Positions 6,649-14,207 of a stretch of DNA of 34,187 nt are shown one piece after another; position 1 is the stretch's first letter; the number at the start of each line of letters is the position of its first letter. The DNA comes from Candidatus Aenigmatarchaeota archaeon (GTDB taxonomy: Archaea > Aenigmatarchaeota > Aenigmatarchaeia > QMZP01), in assembly GCA_016782405.1 (NCBI GenBank), contig JADHYO010000004.1:1-34187 (forward strand), read 5' to 3'. The notes beneath the pieces are model-generated. The model made no database searches. It worked only from the letters and a program-made list of their open reading frames with translations, and was not told the origin of the DNA. A program made the translations under genes and the position numbers.

Positions 6649-7029
6649 ATGCCTAAGTTTATATTCCGCGGGAAAACATGGGAAGAGATCCAGGATATGG
6701 ATTTGAAGGAGTTTCTTGAGATAATGGACTCTAGGCAACGAAGGTCCTTGAAGAGAGGCTTTACTGACGCTCAGAAGGCGTTGCTCAGGAACATTCAGGC
6801 TGACAGGAAGAAGTTTCACAGAACAAAATCCAGACAGATGATTATAATCCCGGAAATGGTTGGGGTAAGGATTGGAGTTCACAGTGGGAAGGAATATGTT
6901 CCTTTGGACGTAAAACCTGAGATGCTTGGCAGGAGGTTGGGGGAATTTGTTCCTACAAGGAGAATGGTGAAGCATTCTGCACCAGGTTTCGGTGCAACCA
7001 AGTCCTCCAAGTTCATACCTTTGAAGTGA
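6649..7029 (+). CDS. rps19: Small ribosomal subunit protein uS19
   Basis: uS19 pairs with uS13 in the small-subunit head. FIFRGKTWEEIQDMDLKEFLEIMDSRQRRSLKRG is the archaeal N-terminus. The core MIIIPEMVGVRIGVHSGKEYVPLDVKPEMLGRRLGEFVPTR is diagnostic. I start at the ATG at 6649 (MPKFIFRG); the track's earlier Met lies within the preceding ORF. Confidence 0.96.
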   Translation: MPKFIFRGKTWEEIQDMDLKEFLEIMDSRQRRSLKRGFTDAQKALLRNIQADRKKFHRTKSRQMIIIPEMVGVRIGVHSGKEYVPLDVKPEMLGRRLGEFVPTRRMVKHSAPGFGATKSSKFIPLK

Positions 7030-7105
7030 TGTAATGATGTTCTCAGAACCTGAACTTAGGGTCGGGATTGTTGACCAATGACTTGTACCCACATATATTG
7101 TTGAA

Positions 7106-7303
7106 TTGCGTAAAAATGGCGAGAGAACACATAAAAGATTAAAAGGGGAAACCGCAATAAGAAGATACATAAGTTCCCTTGAAGGGAAATATGCGGTGAT
7201 AAATGACGGGGCAGGCGGGCTCCCACTTGGAATGGATAATTTAAGGGATCTAGGTCTGCTGGAGGAAGAGTATGCAAAAATATGTAAAGAACCCGAAACC
7301 TGA
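7106..7303 (+). CDS. Hypothetical small protein, possibly a TGA-interrupted gene starting at 7034
   Basis: The ORF lies between uS19 and uL22 and overlaps the uL22 start by 32 nt. From a TTG at 7106 it encodes 65 residues. The frame is also open upstream: an ATG at 7034, 5 nt after the uS19 stop, starts MMFSEPELRVGIVDQ, meets a single TGA at 7079, then continues LVPTYIVELRKNGERTHKR into this ORF. Either the real gene is 89 codons broken by a stop, or it starts late at a weak codon. No family is recognised. Its charged residues suggest a soluble alpha/beta protein. Confidence 0.4.
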   Translation: MRKNGERTHKRLKGETAIRRYISSLEGKYAVINDGAGGLPLGMDNLRDLGLLEEEYAKICKEPET

Positions 7304-7655
7304 GAAGTCTGTTCGTGTGTTTGGCAGGGGCTTGAGAATCTCCAGTAAATCTTCTGCTATTGTTTGCAAAGTCCTCACTGGGAAGAGCCTCCCAAAAGGG
7401 CAATCCCTTTTAGAGGGGTTGATTTCCCGGAAACAAAACCTCAGCGGGAAGTATTACACTAATGTGGTTGAGGAGCTTTCTAATTTGCTCAAGATAGCTG
7501 AAGCAAATGCAGAGTTCAAAGGCCTTTCCCCAGAGAGGATGTTCATCCATGCTTCAGCCCACCAAGGCTTCACATTCCAGACCCCGAGAAGGTTCAAGCT
7601 TCGCGGCCGCCAAAGAAAGATTTCACATATTCAGCTTATTCTAGAGCAGAGATAG
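7272..7655 (+). CDS. rpl22: Large ribosomal subunit protein uL22
   Basis: uL22 reaches into the exit tunnel wall. The domain reads RGLRISSKSSAIVCKVLTGKSLPKGQSLLEGLI, then NVVEELSNLLKIAEANAEFKGL and FIHASAHQGFTFQTPRRFKLRGRQRKISHIQLIL, the archaeal form with the extended tunnel hairpin. Length (127) is a little below the usual archaeal size of about 150. It is normally followed by uS3; here an 1.8-kb insertion (TrmB/radical SAM) separates them. Confidence 0.94.
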   Translation: MQKYVKNPKPEKSVRVFGRGLRISSKSSAIVCKVLTGKSLPKGQSLLEGLISRKQNLSGKYYTNVVEELSNLLKIAEANAEFKGLSPERMFIHASAHQGFTFQTPRRFKLRGRQRKISHIQLILEQR

Positions 7656-7690
7656 CACGCCTGTAGTTATCCCTTTAAAAACACAGGTCG

Positions 7691-8422
7691 CTACCTGAAA
7701 GAGACCCATAATCTTTCAAACACTGAGCGTTGAGTATCTACCATCTCCTTATTCTGGATGACTATACCTATTATTTCCTCTTCTTTCATCGTTAAAAACG
7801 CAATTTTGTTTTTGTAGATAAAGTTTGCTGTGTTAATTTTAAAATCTTCAGGTAAAAACCTAATTTCCCTCAATTCGGATTTATCTTTCTTCTTGTACTT
7901 CACAATAAACTTTGTTCTTTCTTGAAGGATTCTTGTTGAAATTTTATGACTCACACGCCTCTTTATCCACCTAGGGAAATAGTAATGAAGAGTCTCAAAT
8001 ATCTTTGCCGAGTTAAGCTGTAATATTTCATTTGGATTTGATTTTATTATATCATCCAGAATGGTTTTGAGTCCAGATTTCCCCTCATACATTTGAAAAC
8101 TTGGTTTTTCTTTAACTGATTTTCTTAAGGCTTCTAATTCTGGTAAGACCAGTTTCAAGTTGTCTTTTCGTTCCTCCAACATTCTAATTAACTTATGAGG
8201 ATCAGTAGCTTCATAATACCTTACTCCTGATTTGATAACATGGGAAACTAATCCTCTCTCTGAAAGTGTTTGTAAAATTTCATATGTGGTTGTCCGAAGC
8301 ATGCCTGCTTTCTTTGCGATTTCATTTGCTTTAGCGTTTCCAATCTTTAAACTGGCAAGATAAACCTTAACTTCATTATCACTTAATCCATATTCCCTTA
8401 AAACCTGTTCTTTGTTAATCAT
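7691..8422 (-). CDS. TrmB-family transcriptional regulator, 243 aa
   Basis: The N-terminal winged helix (EYGLSDNEVKVYLASLKIGNAKANEIAKKAGMLRTTTYEILQTLSERGLVSHV) is the TrmB-type DNA-binding domain. A coiled-coil-like stretch (LEERKDNLKLVLPELEALRK) and a C-terminal domain follow, with YEGKSGLKTILDDII and ILQLNSAKIFETL. TrmB proteins repress or activate sugar and other metabolic genes in archaea. The C-terminal domain may sense a ligand that I cannot name. It is transcribed away from the radical SAM gene across an A/T-rich gap with one central TATA-like core, so it may control its neighbour and itself. Confidence 0.82.
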   Translation of the reverse strand: MINKEQVLREYGLSDNEVKVYLASLKIGNAKANEIAKKAGMLRTTTYEILQTLSERGLVSHVIKSGVRYYEATDPHKLIRMLEERKDNLKLVLPELEALRKSVKEKPSFQMYEGKSGLKTILDDIIKSNPNEILQLNSAKIFETLHYYFPRWIKRRVSHKISTRILQERTKFIVKYKKKDKSELREIRFLPEDFKINTANFIYKNKIAFLTMKEEEIIGIVIQNKEMVDTQRSVFERLWVSFR

Positions 8423-8437
8423 ATTCTTCTATTATGC

Positions 8438-8458
8438 TTCCGTATTTAAATATTCCGT
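8438..8458. promoter_or_regulatory. Shared divergent promoter of trmB-like and radical SAM genes
   Basis: The 51-bp gap has one A/T core (TATTTAAATATT, nearly palindromic) about 25 bp from both start codons. It can serve as TATA box in both directions and is a natural operator site for the TrmB-like regulator. Confidence 0.45.
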
Positions 8459-8473
8459 TTTTGTAGTAAATAT

Positions 8474-9430
8474 TTGACGACACAATATAATAAACCCAAA
8501 TTTAGAACTATAGAAATGACCAAAAACGATGACATTAGGACCAATTTAGATAAGTTTGGGAAGAGGGGATGGGCTCTGAAACCATATGACATGTGGGGTT
8601 CAGATAAGCCATGCCCACCTAGATTAGTTGTAAATCCGTATAAGGGATGTACATTTCAACATCAATATTGTTATATTGCTCCGCCAGCATATCGTCAAGA
8701 TGGGTTTCGGACACATTTACAGGATAGAATAAGAAAGGCAAAAAAATTGGGATTGGATAAACTAGTGGTCATGGTATCATCAAGTACAGACCCATTTCAA
8801 CCCATTGAAAGTAAATATAGAGATTCTCACTATGCTCTTCAAGAGCTGTTGACTAATGATTTCCCTGTGCTTGTAATGACTAGAAATCCCCAAACACTTT
8901 TAGAAGAAGATTACTTGGAGATTACTCGTCACCCTAAATTAAACATTGATGTTTCTATCCCATCTTTAGAAGAAAACAATCCTGACTCAATCTATTACAG
9001 TCCAATTGCAGCACCGCTTAATGAGACGTACGACGTAATGAGAAGGCTTACGTATATGGGAAAGAATGTAAGGGTAAAAATTGAACCAGTCGTTCCAACA
9101 GCAAATGGTATAGATGGGCAGAGTAGAGAGGAGTTAGATGAAATAGTTGGAAGATCCGTCGAAGCTGGGGTTAAGATGATAATCTCCAAAACAATGAGAT
9201 TAAATCATAGTGTGCCTCGTGAAATGTATGAAAAACTCATCGGATATTATGAAAAGAATGGTATTAACGAAGGATCAACATTGGCTCTATCGATTGATGT
9301 TAGAAAAGAACTTTTACAACCAGTTTTGGATGCATGTGAGGAACATGAAATTGATTTTTGTTCATGTGTTGATTCTGATTCGCTGGATGGGGATAATTGT
9401 CGCGTTTGGGTTCCCGATCATTGCAGATAA
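8474..9430 (+). CDS. SPL-like radical SAM protein with altered cluster motif, 318 aa
   Basis: The overall pattern is that of the spore photoproduct lyase-like / Rv2578c-like radical SAM group: PPRLVVNPYKGC near residue 50-60, VVMVSSSTDPFQPIESKYRDSHYALQEL, VLVMTRNPQTL, and NVRVKIEPVVPT. In this group the iron-sulfur cluster is held by C-x3-C-x2-C. Here the motif reads GCTFQHQYCY, with His (CAT) at the middle position. Two further Cys lie near the C-terminus (FCSCVDSDS). The start is a TTG at 8474, about 25 nt from the TATA core; an ATG at 8516 is an alternative. The pair with TrmB splits uL22 from uS3. The substrate is unknown. Confidence 0.75.
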   Translation: MTTQYNKPKFRTIEMTKNDDIRTNLDKFGKRGWALKPYDMWGSDKPCPPRLVVNPYKGCTFQHQYCYIAPPAYRQDGFRTHLQDRIRKAKKLGLDKLVVMVSSSTDPFQPIESKYRDSHYALQELLTNDFPVLVMTRNPQTLLEEDYLEITRHPKLNIDVSIPSLEENNPDSIYYSPIAAPLNETYDVMRRLTYMGKNVRVKIEPVVPTANGIDGQSREELDEIVGRSVEAGVKMIISKTMRLNHSVPREMYEKLIGYYEKNGINEGSTLALSIDVRKELLQPVLDACEEHEIDFCSCVDSDSLDGDNCRVWVPDHCR

Positions 9431-9498
9431 TAAAAGACTTGGGTTCACTCCATAGGGTCGGCAGTAACTATTTAAAACAGCGATCACTAAGGAAAGGT

Positions 9499-10296
9499 AT
9501 GCTCAAGCAGTACTTTGTGAATCAGGGTCTCAAGGAGGTCCAGATAGAGGATTTTATTAGGAAGAAGTATCCCAATGCAAACTACTCCAGAATGGAGTTG
9601 CAGAGGACCCCTTTGGGAATAAAGATTGTTATTTACTCTTCATCCCCAGGAAGGATAATTGGCAGAGGGGGGAAGACCATCAATGAAATTACTGAGATTC
9701 TTAAGGAGAAATTTAATCTGGAGAATCCCCAGGTTGATGTCAAGGCAGTGCAGAAACCGGACCTTGACGCAAGGATAGTTGCGAAACAGATTGCCTCTAC
9801 TTTGGAAAGGGGGTTTAACTTCAAGAGAATCGGTAACATTATGCTCAAGAGGGTGATGGCAGCCGGGGCAATCGGTGCCCAAATAATGATCTCTGGAAGG
9901 GTTTCAGGGGGAAAGGCAATGAGGGTCAAGTTCATTGACGGTTATCTGAAGCATTCTGGGGAGCCAGCAAAAACCATGGTGGACTATGGGTTTGAGGAGA
10001 TCTACCAGATGGGAAGGTCCAAACCAGGTAAGGTTGGGATCAAGGTGAAAATAATGAGGGAGTTCCAGTTAATCACAGGGGAGAAAAAATACTCCCTGAA
10101 AGACATTATGCCTGGGGCAAGGGCTCCAGAACCTGTTGCTGAGGATGAGAAACCTGCAAAGGAAGCAGTGAAAAAAGAGCCTGCAAAAAGCCCAGCAGGG
10201 AAGAAGCCTGCAAAGGAAGCAGTGAAAAAACCAGTTAAAAAAGAGCCTGCAAAAATCCCAGCAGGCAAAAAGCCAATCAGGGGGGAGAAGGCTTAA
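9499..10296 (+). CDS. rps3: Small ribosomal subunit protein uS3
   Basis: uS3 lies at the mRNA entry site. After FVNQGLKEVQIEDFIRKKYP comes the KH domain with SPGRIIGRGGKTINEITEIL (GxxG loop) and the C-terminal domain RIGNIMLKRVMAAGAIGAQIMISGRVSGGKAMRVKF. The last 50 residues are a repetitive Lys/Pro/Ala/Glu tail with KPAKEAVKK repeated. The ATG at 9499 fits the family N-terminus (MLKQYFVNQG). The track's longer version would read back into the radical SAM gene. Confidence 0.96.
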   Translation: MLKQYFVNQGLKEVQIEDFIRKKYPNANYSRMELQRTPLGIKIVIYSSSPGRIIGRGGKTINEITEILKEKFNLENPQVDVKAVQKPDLDARIVAKQIASTLERGFNFKRIGNIMLKRVMAAGAIGAQIMISGRVSGGKAMRVKFIDGYLKHSGEPAKTMVDYGFEEIYQMGRSKPGKVGIKVKIMREFQLITGEKKYSLKDIMPGARAPEPVAEDEKPAKEAVKKEPAKSPAGKKPAKEAVKKPVKKEPAKIPAGKKPIRGEKA

Positions 10297-10301
10297 ATAC
10301 A

Positions 10302-10320
10302 AGCTTTTTATATTATTAAG
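10302..10320 (+). promoter_or_regulatory. TATA-like element upstream of uL29
   Basis: CTTTTTATATTATTAAG lies about 20-30 nt before the uL29 ATG (10334), in the only sizeable gap between uS3 and uL29. It could be an internal operon promoter. Confidence 0.35.
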
Positions 10321-10333
10321 TGTCTTATTGCAT

Positions 10334-10534
10334 ATGTCAATTTTAAGAACAAAGGACATGCGGAAACTTGGAGAAAAAGAAATTGAAAAACGGCTTGCTG
10401 AGCTTAAGTTAGAGATGGCAAAGGAGCGGGCCAATATTTCTATCGGAGCCACAACTGCCTCCCCTGGAAAGATAAGGGAGATAAGGAAGACAATTGCACG
10501 AATCAATACCATAAAAAAGGAGAAGATTGGCTAA
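10334..10534 (+). CDS. rpl29: Large ribosomal subunit protein uL29
   Basis: uL29 is a small two-helix protein near the tunnel exit. LRTKDMRKLGEKEIEKRLAELKLEMAKERANISIGATTASPGKIREIRKTIARINTI is the typical archaeal sequence, 66 residues. The ATG at 10334 is preferred to the TTG six nt earlier. The stop overlaps the aIF1 start (TAATG), which suggests translational coupling. Confidence 0.95.
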   Translation: MSILRTKDMRKLGEKEIEKRLAELKLEMAKERANISIGATTASPGKIREIRKTIARINTIKKEKIG

Positions 10535-10839
10535 TGATTGGTATTTGTCCCAAGTGTGGATTAAACAAGGAACTTTGCATTTGCGAGTCCCTAGCAAAGG
10601 AAAAAGAAAAAATAAGGGTTTCAGGGATAAAAAGGCGGTACGGAAAGTTCATCACTATTGTTCAGGGCATGAGCAAGGATGTTGAACCCAAGAAAGTTTT
10701 GAAGGAACTCAAGACCAAGCTGGCCTGCGGTGGAACACTCAAAGATGGTGTGATAGAGCTTCAGGGTAACCACAAGGACAGCATAAAGAAGATCCTGGTA
10801 AAGATGGGATTCCAGGAAGACCAGATTAATGTTGGTTAG
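10534..10839 (+). CDS. sui1: Translation initiation factor aIF1 (SUI1 family)
   Basis: aIF1 checks start-codon pairing on the small subunit. The SUI1 fold is evident in KRRYGKFITIVQGMSKDVEPKKVLKELKTKLACGGTLKDGVIELQGNHKDSIKKILVKMGFQEDQI. The N-terminus holds a Cys cluster CPKCGLNKELCIC, probably a zinc-binding knuckle as in many archaeal aIF1. Its place after uL29 and before rnp1 is common in archaea. Confidence 0.94.
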   Translation: MIGICPKCGLNKELCICESLAKEKEKIRVSGIKRRYGKFITIVQGMSKDVEPKKVLKELKTKLACGGTLKDGVIELQGNHKDSIKKILVKMGFQEDQINVG

Positions 10840-10893
10840 AATCGCACTCTAAAGAGGTATTAACGTATTAAACACCGCGAGGCAACTATTTTT

Positions 10894-11172
10894 ATGATAT
10901 CACCTAAGAACCTGGTCCGCCATGAATTGATTGGCCTGAAGGCCAGTGTTGAAAAATCAACCAGCGCCTCTACGGTTGGGTTGGAAGGGAAAGTGGTTGA
11001 TGAAACAAGGCAAACCCTCACTATTGAAGTGAAGGGGAAGGAAAAGAATCTTGTAAAGGAGCAATGCGCATTCCTTTTCACTATCCCCTCAGGGGAAAAG
11101 GTCTTGGTGGATGGAAAAGTCCTCGTGGCGCGGCCTGAGGACAGGATTAAGAAGAAGCTCAAGCGATGGTAA
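10894..11172 (+). CDS. rnp1: RNase P protein component 1 (Rpp29/Pop4-like)
   Basis: Archaeal Rpp29 is a barrel protein that pairs with Rpp21 and binds the specificity domain of RNase P RNA for tRNA 5' maturation. LVRHELIGLKASVEKSTSASTVGLEGKVVDETRQTLTIE and the end VLVARPEDRIKKKLKRW fit the family (GxVVDET, RPEDR). Length 92 is normal. It lies between aIF1 and uS17 as in many archaea. RNase P matters here because the neighbouring tRNAs need both end processing and intron removal. Confidence 0.93.
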   Translation: MISPKNLVRHELIGLKASVEKSTSASTVGLEGKVVDETRQTLTIEVKGKEKNLVKEQCAFLFTIPSGEKVLVDGKVLVARPEDRIKKKLKRW

Positions 11173-11202
11173 GGTTTAAAAGCTGCAGGAAGAATAATCC
11201 TT

Positions 11203-11526
11203 ATGAAAAAATCAATAGGCTTGGATGTAGAACCTCCCAAAAGGGAGTGCACAGACAAGAAGTGTGTATGGCATGGTTCCCTTCCTGTTAGAGGAAAGGC
11301 TATCACAGCTATTGTGAAATCTGTCAAGGCACAGCAAACTGCAGTGGTTGAGTGGCACTACAACAAGTTTATCCCCAAGTATGAACGATATGAAAGGAGG
11401 AAAATACACTTCCACGCACATAACCCCGATTGCGTAAAGGCAAAGGAAGGGGAAAGGGTGGTAGTAGTAGAATGCAGGCCATTATCCAAGACCAAGAGTT
11501 TTGTTGTGGTAGGTCCTGCAAGGTGA
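11203..11526 (+). CDS. rps17: Small ribosomal subunit protein uS17
   Basis: uS17 binds 16S helices 7 and 11. The archaeal type is shown by CTDKKCVWHGSLPVRGKAITAIVKSVKAQQTAVVEWHYNKFIPKYERYERRKIHFHAHNPDCVKAKEGERVVVVECRPLSKTKSFVVV. Cys residues at 16, 21 and 76 may form a partial metal site. A TATA-like GTTTAAAAG precedes it. Its stop overlaps a GGTGAT ribosome binding site for uL14. Confidence 0.96.
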   Translation: MKKSIGLDVEPPKRECTDKKCVWHGSLPVRGKAITAIVKSVKAQQTAVVEWHYNKFIPKYERYERRKIHFHAHNPDCVKAKEGERVVVVECRPLSKTKSFVVVGPAR

Positions 11527-11531
11527 TGATT

Positions 11532-11930
11532 ATGAAAGCTGTTTCTTCTAAGGTGACAAAGACCCTCATGCCTGAGACAACCCTGGTCTGTGCAGACAAT
11601 TCCGGTGCAAAAATACTGCAGATCATATCTGTCCGCGGGTACAAAGGGACAAGGAGGACAAAACCCAAGGCAGGTGTGGCAAGCCCTGTTAACTGTCGAG
11701 TCTACCGTGGGAATGAGAAGGTCAGGAAGCAAGTTCATAAAGCAGTGATTATTCGCCAGCGGAAAGAGTACAGGCGCCCGGACGGGACAAGGATATCCTT
11801 TGAGGACAATGCTGCAATCCTGGTAGATGATAAAGGGGAGCCAAAAGGAACCCTGATTAAAGGTCCAGTAGCCAAGGAGGTGGTTGAGCGTTTCCCAATT
11901 ATAGGAAAGCTCGCCAATATTATAGTATGA
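11532..11930 (+). CDS. rpl14: Large ribosomal subunit protein uL14
   Basis: uL14 contacts the small subunit and GTPase factors. MKAVSSKVTKTLMPETTLVCADNSGAKILQIISVRGYKGTRR and the ending GTLIKGPVAKEVVERFPIIGKLANIIV are typical, 132 residues. GGTGAT six nt upstream of ATG 11532 complements the 16S tail (ATCACC), so I prefer this start over ATG 11526. The stop overlaps the next gene by 4 nt (ATGA). Confidence 0.96.
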   Translation: MKAVSSKVTKTLMPETTLVCADNSGAKILQIISVRGYKGTRRTKPKAGVASPVNCRVYRGNEKVRKQVHKAVIIRQRKEYRRPDGTRISFEDNAAILVDDKGEPKGTLIKGPVAKEVVERFPIIGKLANIIV

Positions 11931-12253
11931 GCACAATAACATTTGAGGACTTCCAGAAGCTTGATCTGAGGATTGGGACAATTGAAAGTGCAGAGAGAGT
12001 GGAGGGAGCAGACAAACTCCTTAAGCTGGAGGTCTCCCTTGGAAGTGAATCCAGGACGTTGGTGGCAGGGGTTGCGGAGAGTTACAGACCCGAGGAGCTT
12101 CCAGGAAAGCAGATTGTTGTGCTGGTAAACCTTGAGCCCAAGACATTGCGCGGTGTTGAGTCAAATGGTATGCTTTTCGCAGCAGTTGCAGATGGGAAAC
12201 CAGTGCTGCTGCAGCCAGACAAGGAGGTTCCAGCAGGAACAAAGGTGAGTTAA
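11927..12253 (+). CDS. tRNA-binding OB-fold protein (MetG C-terminal / Trbp111-like)
   Basis: The 108-residue protein is a stand-alone EMAP-II-type OB fold: FEDFQKLDLRIGTIESAERVEGADKLLKLEVSLG, TLVAGVAESYRPEELPGKQIVVLVNLEPKTLRGVESNGMLFAA. In archaea such proteins act as the beta subunit of methionyl-tRNA synthetase or as free tRNA-binding factors (Trbp111). It overlaps uL14 by 4 nt and abuts uL24, so it is translated with ribosomal proteins. An insertion here between uL14 and uL24 is uncommon. Confidence 0.9.
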   Translation: MSTITFEDFQKLDLRIGTIESAERVEGADKLLKLEVSLGSESRTLVAGVAESYRPEELPGKQIVVLVNLEPKTLRGVESNGMLFAAVADGKPVLLQPDKEVPAGTKVS

Positions 12254-12729
12254 TGAAGCAAAAGTGGTCAAGTTCATGGAAGAGCAGCTCGCAACCGAGG
12301 AAGCAGAGAAAGTTCAGGCATAACGCTCCGCTACATGTGCGCCACAAATTCCTTGCAGCCCATCTTTCTGCAGATTTGCGGAAGGAGACAGGGAAGCGTT
12401 CGCTGCCCCTTAGGAAAGGGGATGAGGTCGTGGTGCTTCGCGGTGGCTCCCGTGGGGTTAGGGGATCAGTGGAGTCAGTGGACCTCAGCCGCGGAAGGGT
12501 TACAGTGGATGGTATTAAGGTGAAGAAAGTTGATGGTTCTGAAGTTTCCAAGCCGCTGAATCCTTCCAATTTAATACTTACCAAGCTTAATCTTGATGAC
12601 AAGAAAAGGAAGGCAATCCTTGAGAGGAAAAAACTTCCCGGGGAAAAAGAAAAACCAGCAAAGAAGGAAAAAGAAAAACCAGTGAATGAGGAAAAGAAAG
12701 AAAAGTCTGCAGAGGAGGCGAAGAAATGA
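12253..12729 (+). CDS. rpl24: Large ribosomal subunit protein uL24
   Basis: uL24 starts 23S assembly. The archaeal N-terminal part (RKFRHNAPLHVRHKFLAAHLSADLRKETGKRSLPLRKGDEVVVLRGGSRGVRGSVESVDLSRGRVTVDGI) contains the KOW motif at residues 57-85. The tail is a Lys/Glu repeat (KEKPAKKEKEKPVNEEKK), similar in style to tails on uS3 and uL23. It overlaps the next gene's start by 4 nt. Confidence 0.95.
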   Translation: MKQKWSSSWKSSSQPRKQRKFRHNAPLHVRHKFLAAHLSADLRKETGKRSLPLRKGDEVVVLRGGSRGVRGSVESVDLSRGRVTVDGIKVKKVDGSEVSKPLNPSNLILTKLNLDDKKRKAILERKKLPGEKEKPAKKEKEKPVNEEKKEKSAEEAKK

Positions 12730-13496
12730 ATGAGTTGGTGTTAGCCCGGGATGCTGCCCATCTGGCAGGTGGTGTAGCCATAAAATATTATGGCAAACCA
12801 CTTGAAACAATAAGCAAAGGTGGGGTTGATTTTTACACAAAAGCTGATACTGAAGCAGAGAACGCGGCGCGGGAATTGCTGAAGCAACATTCAAAATACC
12901 CGATTTTTGGTGAAGAGTCTGGAGGAGACCGTGATGCAAAAGAACTGTGGGTAGTGGATGCTATTGATGGAACCATTAGTCATAATTCAGGGTTGACATC
13001 TTGGGCTTCTGTAGTCTGCCTGGTTGACGGTGATACTGCAAAGGTCTCTGCTGTTTATATTCCAACTGCTAAGGAAATGTATTATGCTGAGAGAGGCAGT
13101 GGTGCAATGTTTAGGGGGTATGAGGCACAACCATTGCCAATAAAAACAACTGAGGAGGAAGACCCGACAAAGCTTATAGTGGGTTTTGATTTGGGGTATG
13201 AAGGTAGGGGCTGGAAGCTTGACGGAGTGAAATCGTTTGCTGGGGATGTTAGGTATCCCATTGCTGTGGGTAGTGCTTCTGTGGGGGCATCCCTTGTGGC
13301 TGCTGGGAAATTGGGTGCTTATATTATTTGGGATGTTGATATTAACGACACCCTACCCGGGGCATTGTTGGTTGAAGAGGCTGGCGGGTGTGCTGTGAAT
13401 GAGCGGGGGGAGCAGTTTACCCGAAATGACAGGACGCTGATTGCAGCTGGAAACGAAATGATAAAAGGTTTTATCCTTGGAAAAATAGGTGAATGA
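12726..13496 (+). CDS. suhB: Inositol monophosphatase-family sugar phosphatase
   Basis: The metal-binding signature is clear: GEESGG (first Glu), WVVDAIDGT (Asp-x-Ile-Asp-Gly-Thr; Ala replaces the usual Pro) and WDVDINDTLPG near residue 210 (the second WD motif). Archaeal members hydrolyse inositol-1-phosphate and often fructose-1,6-bisphosphate with Mg2+. The usual NF after DGT is replaced by ISHNS. At 256 residues it is full length. It overlaps uL24 by 4 nt and precedes eS4 with 2 nt, so it is embedded in the ribosomal operon, an odd home for a metabolic enzyme. The bacterial homologue SuhB takes part in rRNA transcription, which makes the context interesting, but any such role here is speculation. 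Confidence 0.85.
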   Translation: MNELVLARDAAHLAGGVAIKYYGKPLETISKGGVDFYTKADTEAENAARELLKQHSKYPIFGEESGGDRDAKELWVVDAIDGTISHNSGLTSWASVVCLVDGDTAKVSAVYIPTAKEMYYAERGSGAMFRGYEAQPLPIKTTEEEDPTKLIVGFDLGYEGRGWKLDGVKSFAGDVRYPIAVGSASVGASLVAAGKLGAYIIWDVDINDTLPGALLVEEAGGCAVNERGEQFTRNDRTLIAAGNEMIKGFILGKIGE

Positions 13497-13498
13497 TT

Positions 13499-14203
13499 AT
13501 GGCGCATTTAAAGAGATACAAGATGCCCGGGTTCTGGGGACTTGGGGTGAAGGGTGGGACCTTTGTGGTTAGACCAAGGGGTCCGCATTCTAAGGGCTTC
13601 TGCATCCCGCTGCAGGTTGCAGTAAGGGACCTCCTTGGGTATGCAACATCTGCAAAGGAAGCAAAGAGTATAATTTCCCAGGGAAAAATACTGGTGGACA
13701 AGAAGCCACGCAAAGACAGTGCATTTGCAATAGGTTTTATGGATACAGTGGAGATTCCTGGTTCTGGAAAATCCTGGGTGGTGGATGTTGGAAGCAAAGG
13801 GCTGTTCCTTAAGGAATCCCCTAAGCAAGAAAGCAAGCTATGCAAAATTATAGGGAAGACATCTGTGAAAGGTGGGAAGAATCAGCTAAACCTTCATGAC
13901 GGAAGGAATATTATTGCTGCAGGGGAAAAATACAAAACAGGTGACACCCTGAAGATTTCATTGCCAAAGCTTGAGGTTCTTGATCACTTCCCGCTAAAAA
14001 AAGGAAGTGATGCAATAATTGTTTCAGGGAAAAATATGGGTGTTCGTGGCACAATAACAGCCATCACAGAAAGGAAATACATGCTGGAAAAAGCTGCAGT
14101 AACATTGGATGCTGATGGGAAGAAGGCTGAAACCCTTAGAAAATATGTTTTTGTCATTGGTGGCAAAGGTGCAGCAAAGCCTGGGAAGGGAGAGGTGAAG
14201 TGA
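13499..14203 (+). CDS. rps4e: Small ribosomal subunit protein eS4
   Basis: eS4 is the archaeal-eukaryotic S4e, a three-domain rRNA-binding protein. MAHLKRYKMPGFWGLGVKGGTFVVRPRGPHSKGFCIPLQVAVRDLLGYATSAKEAKSIISQGKILVDKKPR covers the N-terminal and S4-like domains, and a KOW motif follows (SDAIIVSGKNMGVRGTI). The ATG at 13499 is used; one at 13493 is in frame. Confidence 0.95.
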   Translation: MAHLKRYKMPGFWGLGVKGGTFVVRPRGPHSKGFCIPLQVAVRDLLGYATSAKEAKSIISQGKILVDKKPRKDSAFAIGFMDTVEIPGSGKSWVVDVGSKGLFLKESPKQESKLCKIIGKTSVKGGKNQLNLHDGRNIIAAGEKYKTGDTLKISLPKLEVLDHFPLKKGSDAIIVSGKNMGVRGTITAITERKYMLEKAAVTLDADGKKAETLRKYVFVIGGKGAAKPGKGEVK

Positions 14204-14207
14204 TATC

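Noticed and set aside
7034-7303. TGA recoding (selenocysteine or alternative genetic code)
   Set aside because: Many intact genes here end with TGA and no SECIS-like structure is evident, so recoding is not needed to explain one broken frame.
9397-9499. Extended uS3 N-terminus from the ORF track
   Set aside because: It overlaps the radical SAM gene and is not seen in the family; ATG 9499 gives the standard start.
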